From assembly GCA_016934035.1 (NCBI GenBank), contig JAFGTP010000050.1:1-62547 (forward strand): a DNA stretch of 62,547 nucleotides, in the 5' to 3' direction. Below, in pieces: positions 17,243 through 25,991 of the stretch. The position numbers and the translations under genes are program-made. The DNA comes from Fidelibacterota bacterium. GTDB taxonomy: Bacteria; Fidelibacterota; UBA2242; JAFGTP01. Under the pieces are notes generated by a model. The model saw only the letters and a program-made list of their open reading frames with translations, made no database searches and had not been told where the DNA came from. Position 1 is the stretch's first letter, and every line of letters begins with the position of its first letter.

Positions 17243-18251
17243 AACCCCATTTCGGGTCATCGGTAAACAACAGAATTTATATCTCATTAAAACACCTGCC
17301 GGTATAAAAAGGGCCAGGCTTAAAGGAAGTTTTTTTTATCATACAAGTGTCAGCAGTGATTTTCCACAGGTTGGAGATTGGGTAAATGTGGAGATGACCC
17401 AAGATTCAATTCTGATTCAGGAGGTTGTTGACCGAAAAACCAAGATCTGTCGCAAGGCAGCAGGATCTTCTATATCTGAACAAGTCATTGCAGCCAATAT
17501 CGATTATGTAGCTGTTGTCCTGGGCCTGGACGGCGGCAGAAACTATAATGACCGGTTGCTGGAAAGATACCTGACCGTAGCCTGGGACAGTGGTGCTTTG
17601 CCGTTGGTAATTTTGAATAAGGCTGACCTCAATGAAAAGGCAGAACTGTTCAAACTTCAGGCTGAAACGACTGCCCCGGGAGTGGACATCCTCATCACCA
17701 GTGTTGTCGATGGCAGGGGGATAAAAATTATTGCGGATTATCTGGCTGGTGGAAAGGTCGCTGTTTTGATCGGGCCTTCCGGGGTTGGCAAATCCGCATT
17801 GACTAATACGCTGATAAACAAGGATATTCAGAAAACTGGTTTTCAGAGAAAGTACAATAAAAGGGGGAAACACACAACTTCATCAACGTCAATGTTTGAA
17901 CTTTCAAATGGCGGATTTATTATTGATTCTCCCGGGCTGCGGGAGATTCAACCCTGGGCTGATGAAGCAGATCTTGACAATGTCTTTGATGAAATCGCTA
18001 CACTGGCCGGAAACTGTAAATTTTCTGATTGCCAACATCAGGGTGAACCCGGATGTGCAGTGCAAAGGGCCCTTGAAAACGGCAGTATTTCTCCTGCCCG
18101 ATATAATAGTTATCTGAACCTCAAGAGAGAAATCCTTTACCTGGCCATAAAACAGAACGAGAAGAAGACACATCTGGAAAGATTGCAAAGTAAAAAACTG
18201 ACAAAACAAATTAAAAAAATTCAAAAGGAGAAAGAACAGTTGAGAAAATAG
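17226..18251 (+). CDS. rsgA: Ribosome small subunit-dependent GTPase A
   Basis: This 341-residue protein starts at ATG 17226 with GAGGAAAAG as ribosome site. It has an N-terminal OB fold (about 10-75) and a circularly permuted GTPase domain in the order NKAD (G4), VVDG region (G5), GPSGVGKS (P loop, 183-190), then DSPGLRE (G3). A C-terminal zinc finger reads CKFSDCQHQGEPGC. The GTPase checks maturation of the 30S subunit and releases late assembly factors. The C-terminal tail is Lys-rich and probably coiled. It shares its transcript with the RNHCP gene. Confidence 0.96.
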   Translation: MNQANKTPFRVIGKQQNLYLIKTPAGIKRARLKGSFFYHTSVSSDFPQVGDWVNVEMTQDSILIQEVVDRKTKICRKAAGSSISEQVIAANIDYVAVVLGLDGGRNYNDRLLERYLTVAWDSGALPLVILNKADLNEKAELFKLQAETTAPGVDILITSVVDGRGIKIIADYLAGGKVAVLIGPSGVGKSALTNTLINKDIQKTGFQRKYNKRGKHTTSSTSMFELSNGGFIIDSPGLREIQPWADEADLDNVFDEIATLAGNCKFSDCQHQGEPGCAVQRALENGSISPARYNSYLNLKREILYLAIKQNEKKTHLERLQSKKLTKQIKKIQKEKEQLRK

Positions 18252-18342
18252 CTACGGATTATTCTGTCTTCGGCAAAAGAATGCTTGAAATTGGTCAATA
18301 TCAATAAACACATTTACTCAGAATGAAATTTTATTACCCAGA

Positions 18343-18373
18343 GACAAAAGAGAGATGAATTCTCTCTTTTGTC
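18343..18373. terminator. Perfect 13-bp hairpin downstream of rsgA
   Basis: GACAAAAGAGAGA (18343-18355) and TCTCTCTTTTGTC (18361-18373) form a perfect 13-base-pair stem with a TGAAT loop. No T tract follows, so it is not a textbook intrinsic terminator. It may stabilise the mRNA 3' end or work with the next hairpin. Confidence 0.5.
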
Positions 18374-18448
18374 GAACCAATGGAATTAAAGCAACTTTAG
18401 ATTGGAATTTCAGCCATCATTTTTTAATTTCCTCCTGAAATTATTTAG

Positions 18449-18480
18449 ACCTGATGATCAATCGATCAGGTTTTTTATTA
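18449..18480 (+). terminator. Rho-independent terminator after rsgA
   Basis: ACCTGAT and ATCAGGT flank a short loop and are followed by TTTTTTATTATTTT. Stem plus T-run is the classic form. It separates the rsgA operon from lnt. Confidence 0.8.
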
Positions 18481-18535
18481 TTTTATAACTTGATTTCTGC
18501 TATGATAAGAATGCGCTGAAGGATAGAGGTTCCGG

Positions 18536-20074
18536 ATGAATAGACTACTCTGTTTTAAAAAATATTTTCCGCTGGTTTCGGGGGTTCTGATCATCTTCAG
18601 TTTTCCGCCCTTCAATGTTGGATTTTTGGCATGGGTTGCCATGGTTCCGTTGCTTGCCTCGCTTTATCTGGATGATTTTTACTTGGGTTTTGCCAAAGGT
18701 TTTGTCTATGGATTTTTTCTGAACCTGGGCATTCTTTACTGGTTGGGCGTAAACCAGGGGACTTATTGGTATTTTTCAATGCTCTCGATGATCTCGGGTG
18801 TCCTGTTTCTGGCGATATTTTACGGACTGGCTGTTTCAGTCGTGGGATATATTGGCAGGAGAGCCGGAAAGTCGATGGCCCTGTTTGCTTTTCCCTTTGT
18901 CTTTGTTGCCATGGAATGGCTGCGAAGCCTGGGCACCATGGGATTTACCTGGAACAGTCTCTGCTACACCCAGTCGCCTTATCTGGCCCTCATGCAGATT
19001 GTATCAGTCGTCGGCCCCTTTGGTCTGAGTTTGTGGGTCTATGGTTTGAACACCCTTATATTTGTTATTCTGGCCTTTCCGAAAGAAGTCCGCTGGCGGT
19101 TTGTCAGTATCTTTGCCATTCTCTTTCTTTTTCCGATTTTTTTTGGCGGCCTGGTATTGCTGGGATCCGGCAGAGGACTGGAAAATGACTGGAAGATTAC
19201 TGCAACAGTAGTACAACCCAATGTCGATCCCAATGAAAAGTGGAGCCGGGAAAACTATCAGTCCAATATGGACTTGCTTTATGATCTCAGCCGCAGGGAA
19301 ATCATCAATCATGACACAGATCTGCTGGTTTGGCCGGAAACTGCTGTACCGACATATCTGCGAATAAATCGTCGAAATTCCCTGATGGATATTTATAACT
19401 TTCTGAAAGAGAATAATACAGTGCTGATTACCGGCGCGCCGGATTACAGTATCAAAGACAAGCAATATGAATATTATAATTCCGTATTCTACCTTAACAA
19501 TAAGAATTCGACACCGGAAACCTACCGTAAAATCCGCCTGGTACCCTTTGGGGAATATATTCCTTTTTCGGAAACCTTTGAAGATCTGAAAAAATTAAAC
19601 CTCGGTCAGGGTAATTTTATTGCCGGTGATGAAATAACAGTTTTTAAATACCACAGGAATGATTATGATATTCACATGACAGCTGCCGTTTGCTTTGAAT
19701 CTTCCTTTTCTTCACTCATTCGGCAAGGTGTGAAACAAGGTTCACAATTGCTGGCTGTAGTAACAAATGATTCTTGGTTTGGCAATACATCAGCTCCTTA
19801 TCTGCATGGCCAGATTGCCAGGTTTCGAGCGGTGGAAAATCGCATTCCTGTTGTCCGTGCAGCCAATACCGGTATTTCCATGATTATTGACAAATATGGC
19901 CGTGTCTTGAAAAAATCCAGGTTTAATGAAAAAACCGCATTGACCGAAAAGGTCGCGATTGGCCGGGAAAAGACTTTTTATTCAAAAACAGGAAACTGGA
20001 TAGGGGTTTTGTGCGTAATAACCATGTTCCTTTTGGTGATTGTAACTTTTTTTGGGAGAAAGAATGAAAAATAA
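18536..20074 (+). CDS. lnt: Apolipoprotein N-acyltransferase
   Basis: This 512-residue protein has about six N-terminal transmembrane helices (about 10-215) and a periplasmic carbon-nitrogen hydrolase domain, plus a last helix near 485-505. The catalytic triad is visible: Glu268 (VWPETAVP), Lys332 (in the stretch before LVPFGEYIPF) and Cys386 (AAVCFES), close to E267/K335/C387 of the E. coli enzyme. It transfers an acyl chain from phospholipid to the amino group of the lipoprotein cysteine, the last step of lipoprotein maturation. It heads a long operon, and the next gene overlaps its end by 11 bases. Confidence 0.95.
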   Translation: MNRLLCFKKYFPLVSGVLIIFSFPPFNVGFLAWVAMVPLLASLYLDDFYLGFAKGFVYGFFLNLGILYWLGVNQGTYWYFSMLSMISGVLFLAIFYGLAVSVVGYIGRRAGKSMALFAFPFVFVAMEWLRSLGTMGFTWNSLCYTQSPYLALMQIVSVVGPFGLSLWVYGLNTLIFVILAFPKEVRWRFVSIFAILFLFPIFFGGLVLLGSGRGLENDWKITATVVQPNVDPNEKWSRENYQSNMDLLYDLSRREIINHDTDLLVWPETAVPTYLRINRRNSLMDIYNFLKENNTVLITGAPDYSIKDKQYEYYNSVFYLNNKNSTPETYRKIRLVPFGEYIPFSETFEDLKKLNLGQGNFIAGDEITVFKYHRNDYDIHMTAAVCFESSFSSLIRQGVKQGSQLLAVVTNDSWFGNTSAPYLHGQIARFRAVENRIPVVRAANTGISMIIDKYGRVLKKSRFNEKTALTEKVAIGREKTFYSKTGNWIGVLCVITMFLLVIVTFFGRKNEK

Positions 20075-20714
20075 AAAAACTTGCATGCTTTTAATCCTGG
20101 CTTTCAGTACTCTATTATTTTCACAAGAAGTCGGGGAAAAAACCTACAGTGTGGGGGAGACCCGTCTGACGGTCCTTAAATCAATAGTCCTTCCTGGTTG
20201 GGGTGAACATTCATTGGGTCATCACAAACGAGGCTATTTTTTTAATTCAACGGAATTGACCGGCTGGCTGGCCTATGCCGCTTTTACTGTCTACGGTAAA
20301 CAGACCCGGAATGACATGAGAACTTTTGCGGCAGACCACGCGGGTGTTTCTGTTGCAGGAAAGGGCAATCAGTATTGGACGGATATTGGTAATTATATGA
20401 ATATTCACGAATATAACGACCAGAAAGCCCGCTATCGTCAGATGGATTTAATTTACACGCAAGGCGACCAGTTCTGGGCCTGGGATCTGAAGAAAAATCA
20501 AAAAAAATTTGACGATATGCGCCTCAATTCTCGTATTGCCAAACGCAATGCCTCTATGGTGGTGAGTGCGCTGGTTTTAAATCGCCTGTTGAGTGTGATT
20601 GATATTGCCACACTGACAAAAAATAAAGTCGAAAACCCCTATACCGATGATTTGGAAACATATATTTTTCCGGAAGGTGACCGGCTAACCCTGTCACTCA
20701 ATTACCGGTTTTAA
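20064..20714 (+). CDS. DUF5683-like exported protein
   Basis: This 216-residue protein starts at ATG 20064 (GGGAGAAAG ribosome site), overlapping the lnt stop. A signal peptide (about 1-21, ending LLFSQE) is followed by a segment SIVLPGWGEHSLGHHKRG. That phrase is typical of the DUF5683 group, small envelope proteins whose [VL][LIV]PGWGQ-like motif precedes a membrane-associated hairpin. The C-terminus ends in aromatic NYRF, as in outer membrane barrel proteins. Function unknown; an outer membrane or periplasmic location is inferred. The repeated pairing with lnt suggests envelope biogenesis. Confidence 0.65.
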   Translation: MKNKKTCMLLILAFSTLLFSQEVGEKTYSVGETRLTVLKSIVLPGWGEHSLGHHKRGYFFNSTELTGWLAYAAFTVYGKQTRNDMRTFAADHAGVSVAGKGNQYWTDIGNYMNIHEYNDQKARYRQMDLIYTQGDQFWAWDLKKNQKKFDDMRLNSRIAKRNASMVVSALVLNRLLSVIDIATLTKNKVENPYTDDLETYIFPEGDRLTLSLNYRF

Positions 20715-20719
20715 AAACC

Positions 20720-21475
20720 ATGTTTGATCCCAGGTCGAAATTGCTCTGGTTTTTTCTCTATTCGATTTTGATATTTATCACTAAAACCCTGCCGATGCAT
20801 TTGTCGCTGCTGGCCATTACTCTGTTGGGGATATCTCTTACCCAAATGAATTTTTACAAAATTTTCCGAAAAATCCGCTATCTCATTTATTTTTTACCTT
20901 TTACTTTTTTTGTTCATCTTTTTTTTGGAACTCCGTTTTTGAGAAATTTATCGGGTGATGGTTCTCTTTTGGCGCAATGGACAATGGTTTCAAGGCCTTT
21001 GCTGTATACCTTCAGGATATTCAATTTTATTTTGTTGATGTCCTGGTTCACCGATTGGGTCAGCAGTGAAAAAGTTATTGATGGGATTTATCTGCTGCTG
21101 AAGCCACTGGAAAAGATCCGGATACCCGTTGAAGACCTGTTTCAGGTGATTTTTATTGCGATTCGGTTTTTTCCGATTTTGCAGGAAGAGTACGGAAAAA
21201 TTGAGGAAAACTGGCGGAATTATCGCAAAGACAAAGGGGATGAAAATAAAATTTTAATACTGCTCAACAATCTGGTGTCTCTGCTGGTACTGAGTTTGCG
21301 CAGGGCTGAAAAAATCGCCCTGGCCATGCAATTGCGAGGCTATGGAACCGGCAAAAGGAGTTATTTTACAAAACTCAGGTTTTCTTTCAGGGACTGGTCT
21401 TTTTGTATCTTTTCAATATTATTTTTTTGGATGGTGAATAAACTGGGTGGATTCTTTGAGACGTTTCAGGTTTAA
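20720..21475 (+). CDS. ecfT: Energy-coupling factor transmembrane protein EcfT (CbiQ family)
   Basis: This 251-residue protein has about five transmembrane segments in the N-terminal two thirds and a cytoplasmic C-terminal region. The coupling motif AMQLRGYG lies at about residues 200-207, matching the conserved Ala-Arg-Gly box that docks onto EcfA ATPases. A further block, IRFFPILQEEYGKI, precedes it. EcfT links ATP hydrolysis to a substrate-binding S component during vitamin or metal uptake. No EcfA or S component lies in the window. The following gene is truA, the same order (ecfT-truA) seen in Firmicutes ecfAA'T-truA operons, which supports the call. Confidence 0.88.
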   Translation: MFDPRSKLLWFFLYSILIFITKTLPMHLSLLAITLLGISLTQMNFYKIFRKIRYLIYFLPFTFFVHLFFGTPFLRNLSGDGSLLAQWTMVSRPLLYTFRIFNFILLMSWFTDWVSSEKVIDGIYLLLKPLEKIRIPVEDLFQVIFIAIRFFPILQEEYGKIEENWRNYRKDKGDENKILILLNNLVSLLVLSLRRAEKIALAMQLRGYGTGKRSYFTKLRFSFRDWSFCIFSILFFWMVNKLGGFFETFQV

Positions 21476-22205
21476 AGTAGAATATGATGGTTCAGCTTAT
21501 GCCGGATGGCAGGTCCAGGACAATGCCCCAACAGTCCAGGGAGAGATTGAAAAAGCCCTGCAGGATTTTAATGGAGGCCAATTAATTCGTATTCAGGGGT
21601 CAGGTCGGACTGATACCGGTGTTCATGCCTTTGGTCAGGTAGCGCAATTTGATTTTGATACGCCACTGCCGCCTGTTGCTTTTGAAAAAGCGCTCAATGC
21701 CAAAACTCCGGCTGATATTTATGTTTATGATTTTGAAGAGGTCGACCCTTCTTTTCACTGTCGCTTTGATGCTATCCGTCGCACTTATATTTATAAAATA
21801 ACCACCCGGTTCTCTCCGATGCTGCGAAATTATTACTGGTATGTTCGCTGGAATTTCGATTTTGACCTTCTGCAGCAATGTGCCCAACTGATTGAAGGTG
21901 AACACAATTTTGAGTCCTTTTGCCGAACAGCCGATCAAGCCAGTTCAAAAGTCTGTTTTATTTATAATTCTGCATGGAAAAAAGATGGAAATTTATTAAC
22001 TTACCGCATTGCCGGAACAAGGTTTTTGCACAGCATGGTGAGAATGCTGGTGGGTACCATGATGGAAGTAGCCAGAGGAAAGCGCCCGATAGAAAAGTTT
22101 CATGAGTTGCTTGAGACAACCCTGATCGATGAGACCCGTTACACTGCCCCGGCCCATGGACTTTATCTGGCAAAAGTAGAATATAAAAATGACAGAAAAC
22201 AATGA
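21456..22205 (+). CDS. truA: tRNA pseudouridine(38-40) synthase
   Basis: I start at TTG 21456, with GGGTGG upstream and 19 bases of overlap with ecfT; an in-frame GTG nine bases earlier is the alternative. The 249-residue product has VEYDGSAYAGWQVQ near the N-terminus and GSGRTDTGVHAFGQ at about 49-62, with Asp53 the catalytic aspartate of pseudouridine synthases. LLVGTMMEVARGKRP-like sequence near the C-terminus completes the family pattern. It isomerises U38-U40 in the anticodon arm of many tRNAs. Housekeeping gene in the lnt operon. Confidence 0.95.
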   Translation: MRRFRFKVEYDGSAYAGWQVQDNAPTVQGEIEKALQDFNGGQLIRIQGSGRTDTGVHAFGQVAQFDFDTPLPPVAFEKALNAKTPADIYVYDFEEVDPSFHCRFDAIRRTYIYKITTRFSPMLRNYYWYVRWNFDFDLLQQCAQLIEGEHNFESFCRTADQASSKVCFIYNSAWKKDGNLLTYRIAGTRFLHSMVRMLVGTMMEVARGKRPIEKFHELLETTLIDETRYTAPAHGLYLAKVEYKNDRKQ

Positions 22206-22226
22206 ATACGGGAGCTTTGAATAAAG

Positions 22227-23333
22227 ATGAAGAAAATCCCAGTGAATTTTATTTTTTTTGTAATCCTGACCTGCTTCACCTTCACCAGAGGCGATGACCT
22301 GCAGGATTCAATCACCATTTCCAGACGAAATGCCCTGACCAATGCCATTGAAACTGTCTCCCCTGCTGTTGCCAGTATCAATGTGATTGCCTATAAAAAT
22401 GTGACCTCCGGCTATAATATGGAAAACTCAATATTCGGCCTGCTCTTTCCCGAAGCCCATTACCGCCAGAAAGTAAAAAATATCGGCTCCGGCGTCATAA
22501 TCAGCGCCGATGGATATATCGTGACCAATGCCCATGTGGTGGCCAATGCAACCGAAATCACCGTCACATTGCAGGACGGGAATAATTACAGTGCGCGACT
22601 GGCGGGAGTTGACGATGTTGCAGACGTGGCCCTGATCAAAATTGATGATATTCAGGATTTTTCTTTCGCCAAACTGGGTGATTCTGATGATATCATCATT
22701 GGCGAATGGTGTATCGCTCTCGGCAACCCCTTTGGTCTCTTTGACGTGAACAAAAAACCCACTGCCACAGTAGGCATCATTTCCGGCACAAATCTGGACT
22801 TTGGCGCCCGGCAGGACGGCACGGTTTACCAGGATATGATTCAGACTGACGCCGCCATCAATCATGGAAATAGTGGTGGCCCGCTGATCAATGCCGAAGG
22901 AAAAGTAATCGGCATTAATACTTTTATCTTCACGGGCAGTAATATCGATCAGGGCTCTATCGGGCTTGGTTTTGCCATTCCGATCAACCGCGTTAAAGAA
23001 ATTGTACTGGAACTGAAACAATATGGAAAAGTTGACCGGTATTGGGAAACCGGGCTCTCGGTCCAAACCCTGGACCCTTACATTGCCAAAGTCCTGAAAC
23101 TGGAAGTGAACAACGGTGTGATTGTTACAGAAGTTAAACCCGGCAGCGCTGGGGAGAAGGCCGGAATTTTGGTTGGCGATGTCTTATTACAGGTTAATGG
23201 TGAAATAATTTCCTCAGCCTGGTCCATCAAAAAAGTAATCACGGAAAATTTTTATAAAGCCGGCGATATTCTTGATTTTAAAATAGTCCGGGAAAATAGA
23301 ATCATAAATAAAAAACTGAGGTTGGAAAAATAA
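22227..23333 (+). CDS. Periplasmic HtrA/Deg serine protease with one PDZ domain
   Basis: This 368-residue protein has an N-terminal signal peptide or anchor (about 1-22). A trypsin-like domain follows with the full triad: His103 (VTNAHVV), Asp133 (VADVALIKI) and Ser216 (NHGNSGGPL). One PDZ domain occupies about residues 270-365 (VITEVKPGSAGEKAGILVGDVLLQVNG). This is the DegS/HtrA layout with a single PDZ. It degrades misfolded envelope proteins or senses stress. Its position between truA and purB within one run is a mixed operon typical of these genomes. Confidence 0.92.
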   Translation: MKKIPVNFIFFVILTCFTFTRGDDLQDSITISRRNALTNAIETVSPAVASINVIAYKNVTSGYNMENSIFGLLFPEAHYRQKVKNIGSGVIISADGYIVTNAHVVANATEITVTLQDGNNYSARLAGVDDVADVALIKIDDIQDFSFAKLGDSDDIIIGEWCIALGNPFGLFDVNKKPTATVGIISGTNLDFGARQDGTVYQDMIQTDAAINHGNSGGPLINAEGKVIGINTFIFTGSNIDQGSIGLGFAIPINRVKEIVLELKQYGKVDRYWETGLSVQTLDPYIAKVLKLEVNNGVIVTEVKPGSAGEKAGILVGDVLLQVNGEIISSAWSIKKVITENFYKAGDILDFKIVRENRIINKKLRLEK

Positions 23334-23334
23334 A

Positions 23335-24624
23335 ATGATCGAACGTTATACCTTACCTGAAATGGGGAAAATCTGGTCCGACCGGAGCAAATATGAAGCC
23401 TGGTGGAAGGTTGAACTGGAAGTCTGCCGTGTGCAGTTTGAAATTGGTGTCATTCCGGCAGAGGATTTTGATAATATTGAACAAAAAGCAGCCTTTGATG
23501 TGAAACGAATTCTTGAAATAGAAGAGGAAGTCAAGCATGATGTCATCGCCTTTTTGACCAATGTGGCGGAAAATGTAGGTGAATCCTCAAGATACATCCA
23601 CAAAGGTATGACCTCTTCCGATCTGCTGGATACTGCTTTGGCTTTGCAATTGGCACAAGCCGGCGATTTGTTACGGGAAAAAATTGTTGGATTAATTCAA
23701 GTTCTGACTGATAAATCATTGGAATTTAAAGATACCCTCTGTATCGGCCGCTCACATGGTATTCATGCCGAACCTGTGACTTTCGGATTAAAATTCCTCA
23801 TCTGGAAGAAGGAAATGGAACGCAATCTGCGCCGGTTTGATCTGGCCCTGGAGGATGTAAAAGTCGGACAGATTTCCGGTGCAGTCGGAACTTACCAGCA
23901 CCTTGATCCGGAAGTGGAAATTCGCACCATGGAAAAATTGGGACTGGCTGCAGCACCGGTTTCAAACCAGGTGATTCAGCGGGACAGACACGCCCATTTT
24001 GTGGCAACCCTGGCAACGATTGGATCGACTCTGGATAAAATTGCTGTGGAAATCCGCCACCTGCAAAGAACAGAAGTGCTTGAGGCGGAGGAGTATTTTT
24101 CCAAAGGACAGAAAGGCTCTTCGGCCATGCCCCACAAGCGCAACCCTATTCTCAGCGAACGAATCTCGGGAATGGCGAGATTGCTGCGTGGCTACACCGT
24201 CACAGCCATGGAAAATGTAGCTCTATGGCATGAACGGGACATATCCCACTCGTCTGCCGAAAGAGTTATCTTGCCCGATGCCTGCATCACCCTTGATTTT
24301 ATTCTGGCTGAAACCACCCGGGTGCTAAAAAATCTCCTGGTTTATCCAGAAAAAATGATGGAAAATCTCAACCTCACCCGAGGCCTGATTTTTTCACAGG
24401 AAGTTCTGCTGAAACTAGTGGAAAAAGGTATTTTGCGCGAAAAAGCCTACCGTATGGTTCAGGAAAATGCCATGCAGGTTTGGCGGGAAGGCCGGGATTT
24501 TAAAACTTTGCTCCTGCAGGACAAAGCTATCATGGAACATTTGACCCGGGAAGAGGTGGAAGAACTCTTTGGTTTTGAAAAATTATTGGCAAGAGTCAAT
24601 CAGATCTTTAATAAAGTAAAATAA
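23335..24624 (+). CDS. purB: Adenylosuccinate lyase
   Basis: This 429-residue protein of the fumarase/aspartase superfamily carries the signature GSSAMPHKRNP at 261-271 with catalytic serine. Other conserved blocks are TSSDLLDTALALQ (about 91-103), GRSHGIHAEP (about 139-148) and NWxxR-like HERDISHSSAERVILPDA. It catalyses two steps of purine synthesis, SAICAR to AICAR and adenylosuccinate to AMP. Only one base separates it from htrA, and purC follows 15 bases later. Confidence 0.96.
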   Translation: MIERYTLPEMGKIWSDRSKYEAWWKVELEVCRVQFEIGVIPAEDFDNIEQKAAFDVKRILEIEEEVKHDVIAFLTNVAENVGESSRYIHKGMTSSDLLDTALALQLAQAGDLLREKIVGLIQVLTDKSLEFKDTLCIGRSHGIHAEPVTFGLKFLIWKKEMERNLRRFDLALEDVKVGQISGAVGTYQHLDPEVEIRTMEKLGLAAAPVSNQVIQRDRHAHFVATLATIGSTLDKIAVEIRHLQRTEVLEAEEYFSKGQKGSSAMPHKRNPILSERISGMARLLRGYTVTAMENVALWHERDISHSSAERVILPDACITLDFILAETTRVLKNLLVYPEKMMENLNLTRGLIFSQEVLLKLVEKGILREKAYRMVQENAMQVWREGRDFKTLLLQDKAIMEHLTREEVEELFGFEKLLARVNQIFNKVK

Positions 24625-24639
24625 ATTGTAGAGGGAATT

Positions 24640-25344
24640 ATGGAAAAAAGAGAAAAATTATACGAAGGAAAAGCCAAGATTATCTATGCAACCGATGTCA
24701 ATGATCTGGTTATCCAGCATTTCAAGGATGATGCAACTGCTTTTGATGGCGTTAAAAAAGATACAGTTTTGGGAAAAGGTGTCGCCAATAACAATATCAG
24801 TTCCAAACTCTTTACGCTTCTGGAAAAAGAAGGTATAAAAACCCATTTTGAAAAAAAACTCAATGAAAATGAAATGCTCGTCAAAAGTGTTGAAATAATT
24901 CAGGTGGAAACCATTGTTCGAAATATTTCCGCCGGTAGTTTTTGTCGCAAATACGGTGTTGAAGAAGGTATTGTTTTTGACAAGCCGACTGTGGAATTTT
25001 CCTACAAGAGCGATGAATTTCATGACCCGCTGATGAATGATGATCATATTCGTGTCATGAAGCTGGCTACAGAAGCGGAAATCGATGAAATCCGAACAAA
25101 AGCTTTGCAAATCAATGAGATATTAAAGAAATTCTTTGATTCCATCGGGATTATTGTGGTAGATTTTAAGTTGGAATTTGGAAGGTACAAAGGCGAAGTG
25201 ATTCTGGCTGATGAAATTTCTCCTGACACCTGCCGCTTCTGGGACAAAGAAACCAAGAAAAAACTAGACAAAGACAGGTTCCGCTTTGATCTCGGCGATG
25301 TTGAGGAAACCTATGCAGAAATGATGAAACGTATTGGAGGATAA
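24640..25344 (+). CDS. purC: SAICAR synthase
   Basis: This 234-residue protein opens KLYEGKAKIIYATD, has FKDDATAFDGVKK and LLEKEGIKTHF, VQVETIVRNISAGSFCRKYG-like sequence, then the active-site EISPDTCRFWD near the C-terminus. These match the short bacterial PurC. It couples CAIR and aspartate to give SAICAR, the substrate of PurB. Typical GAGGG ribosome site. The next gene, psd, starts only six bases later. Confidence 0.96.
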   Translation: MEKREKLYEGKAKIIYATDVNDLVIQHFKDDATAFDGVKKDTVLGKGVANNNISSKLFTLLEKEGIKTHFEKKLNENEMLVKSVEIIQVETIVRNISAGSFCRKYGVEEGIVFDKPTVEFSYKSDEFHDPLMNDDHIRVMKLATEAEIDEIRTKALQINEILKKFFDSIGIIVVDFKLEFGRYKGEVILADEISPDTCRFWDKETKKKLDKDRFRFDLGDVEETYAEMMKRIGG

Positions 25345-25349
25345 AGAGA

Positions 25350-25991
25350 TTGATTGCAAAACAAGGACACAAAATTTTAATCCCCCTTTTGGCCTTGGCT
25401 ATTTTAAGTGTTATCCTGATGTTGTTATTTCCTTTTGTATTTTTAAAATATCTGGCGGTCGCAACCAGTTCGTTGTTGCTGTTCACTATTTGGTTTTTTC
25501 GTGATCCTGAAAGAGACTCGGATCAGGACAGGGCCATTGTGGTCTCTCCGGCCGACGGACGGGTGGTGGCTTATGATGAAGTAGTCGATTCCTTTGTTGG
25601 CAATGCCAAGAAAATATCTATTTTTATGTCGATTTTTAACGTGCATGTCAACAGGGCTCCTGACGGAGGTGAAATTGTCAGCGATGAACATACTGCGGGA
25701 AAATTTATGTCAGCGTACAATCCTGCTGCTTCTTTTGAAAATGAACGTCGCCGGATTAACATCCAGGGTGAAGGTGATCGTCGGTACGGGGTCATCCAGA
25801 TAGCCGGACTCATTGCCCGCAGGATTATTCCCTATCATACCATCGGCGCCAAATTGAAAAAAGGCGAAAGAATAGGTATGATTTCTTTTGGATCCAAAGT
25901 CGATATTGTGCTTCCCGCCGACATCGTTGTCCAGATAAAAATCAACCAAAAACTCAAAGCCGGAAAAACCGTGATTGGAATTTATAAATGA
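25350..25991 (+). CDS. psd: Phosphatidylserine decarboxylase (short, PSD-A-like)
   Basis: This gene has a TTG start at 25350 with GGAGG nine bases upstream. The 213-residue proenzyme has two hydrophobic N-terminal helices, SPADGRVVAYDE at about 66-77, FNVHVNRAP at about 96-104 and FGSKVDIVLP at 180-189. Ser182 in the GS pair is the self-cleavage site that becomes the pyruvoyl group. The FGS rather than LGST form is the short PSD-A type, also found in organisms with archaeal-type lipids. It makes phosphatidylethanolamine. It is coupled to pssA by an ATGA overlap. Confidence 0.93.
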   Translation: MIAKQGHKILIPLLALAILSVILMLLFPFVFLKYLAVATSSLLLFTIWFFRDPERDSDQDRAIVVSPADGRVVAYDEVVDSFVGNAKKISIFMSIFNVHVNRAPDGGEIVSDEHTAGKFMSAYNPAASFENERRRINIQGEGDRRYGVIQIAGLIARRIIPYHTIGAKLKKGERIGMISFGSKVDIVLPADIVVQIKINQKLKAGKTVIGIYK

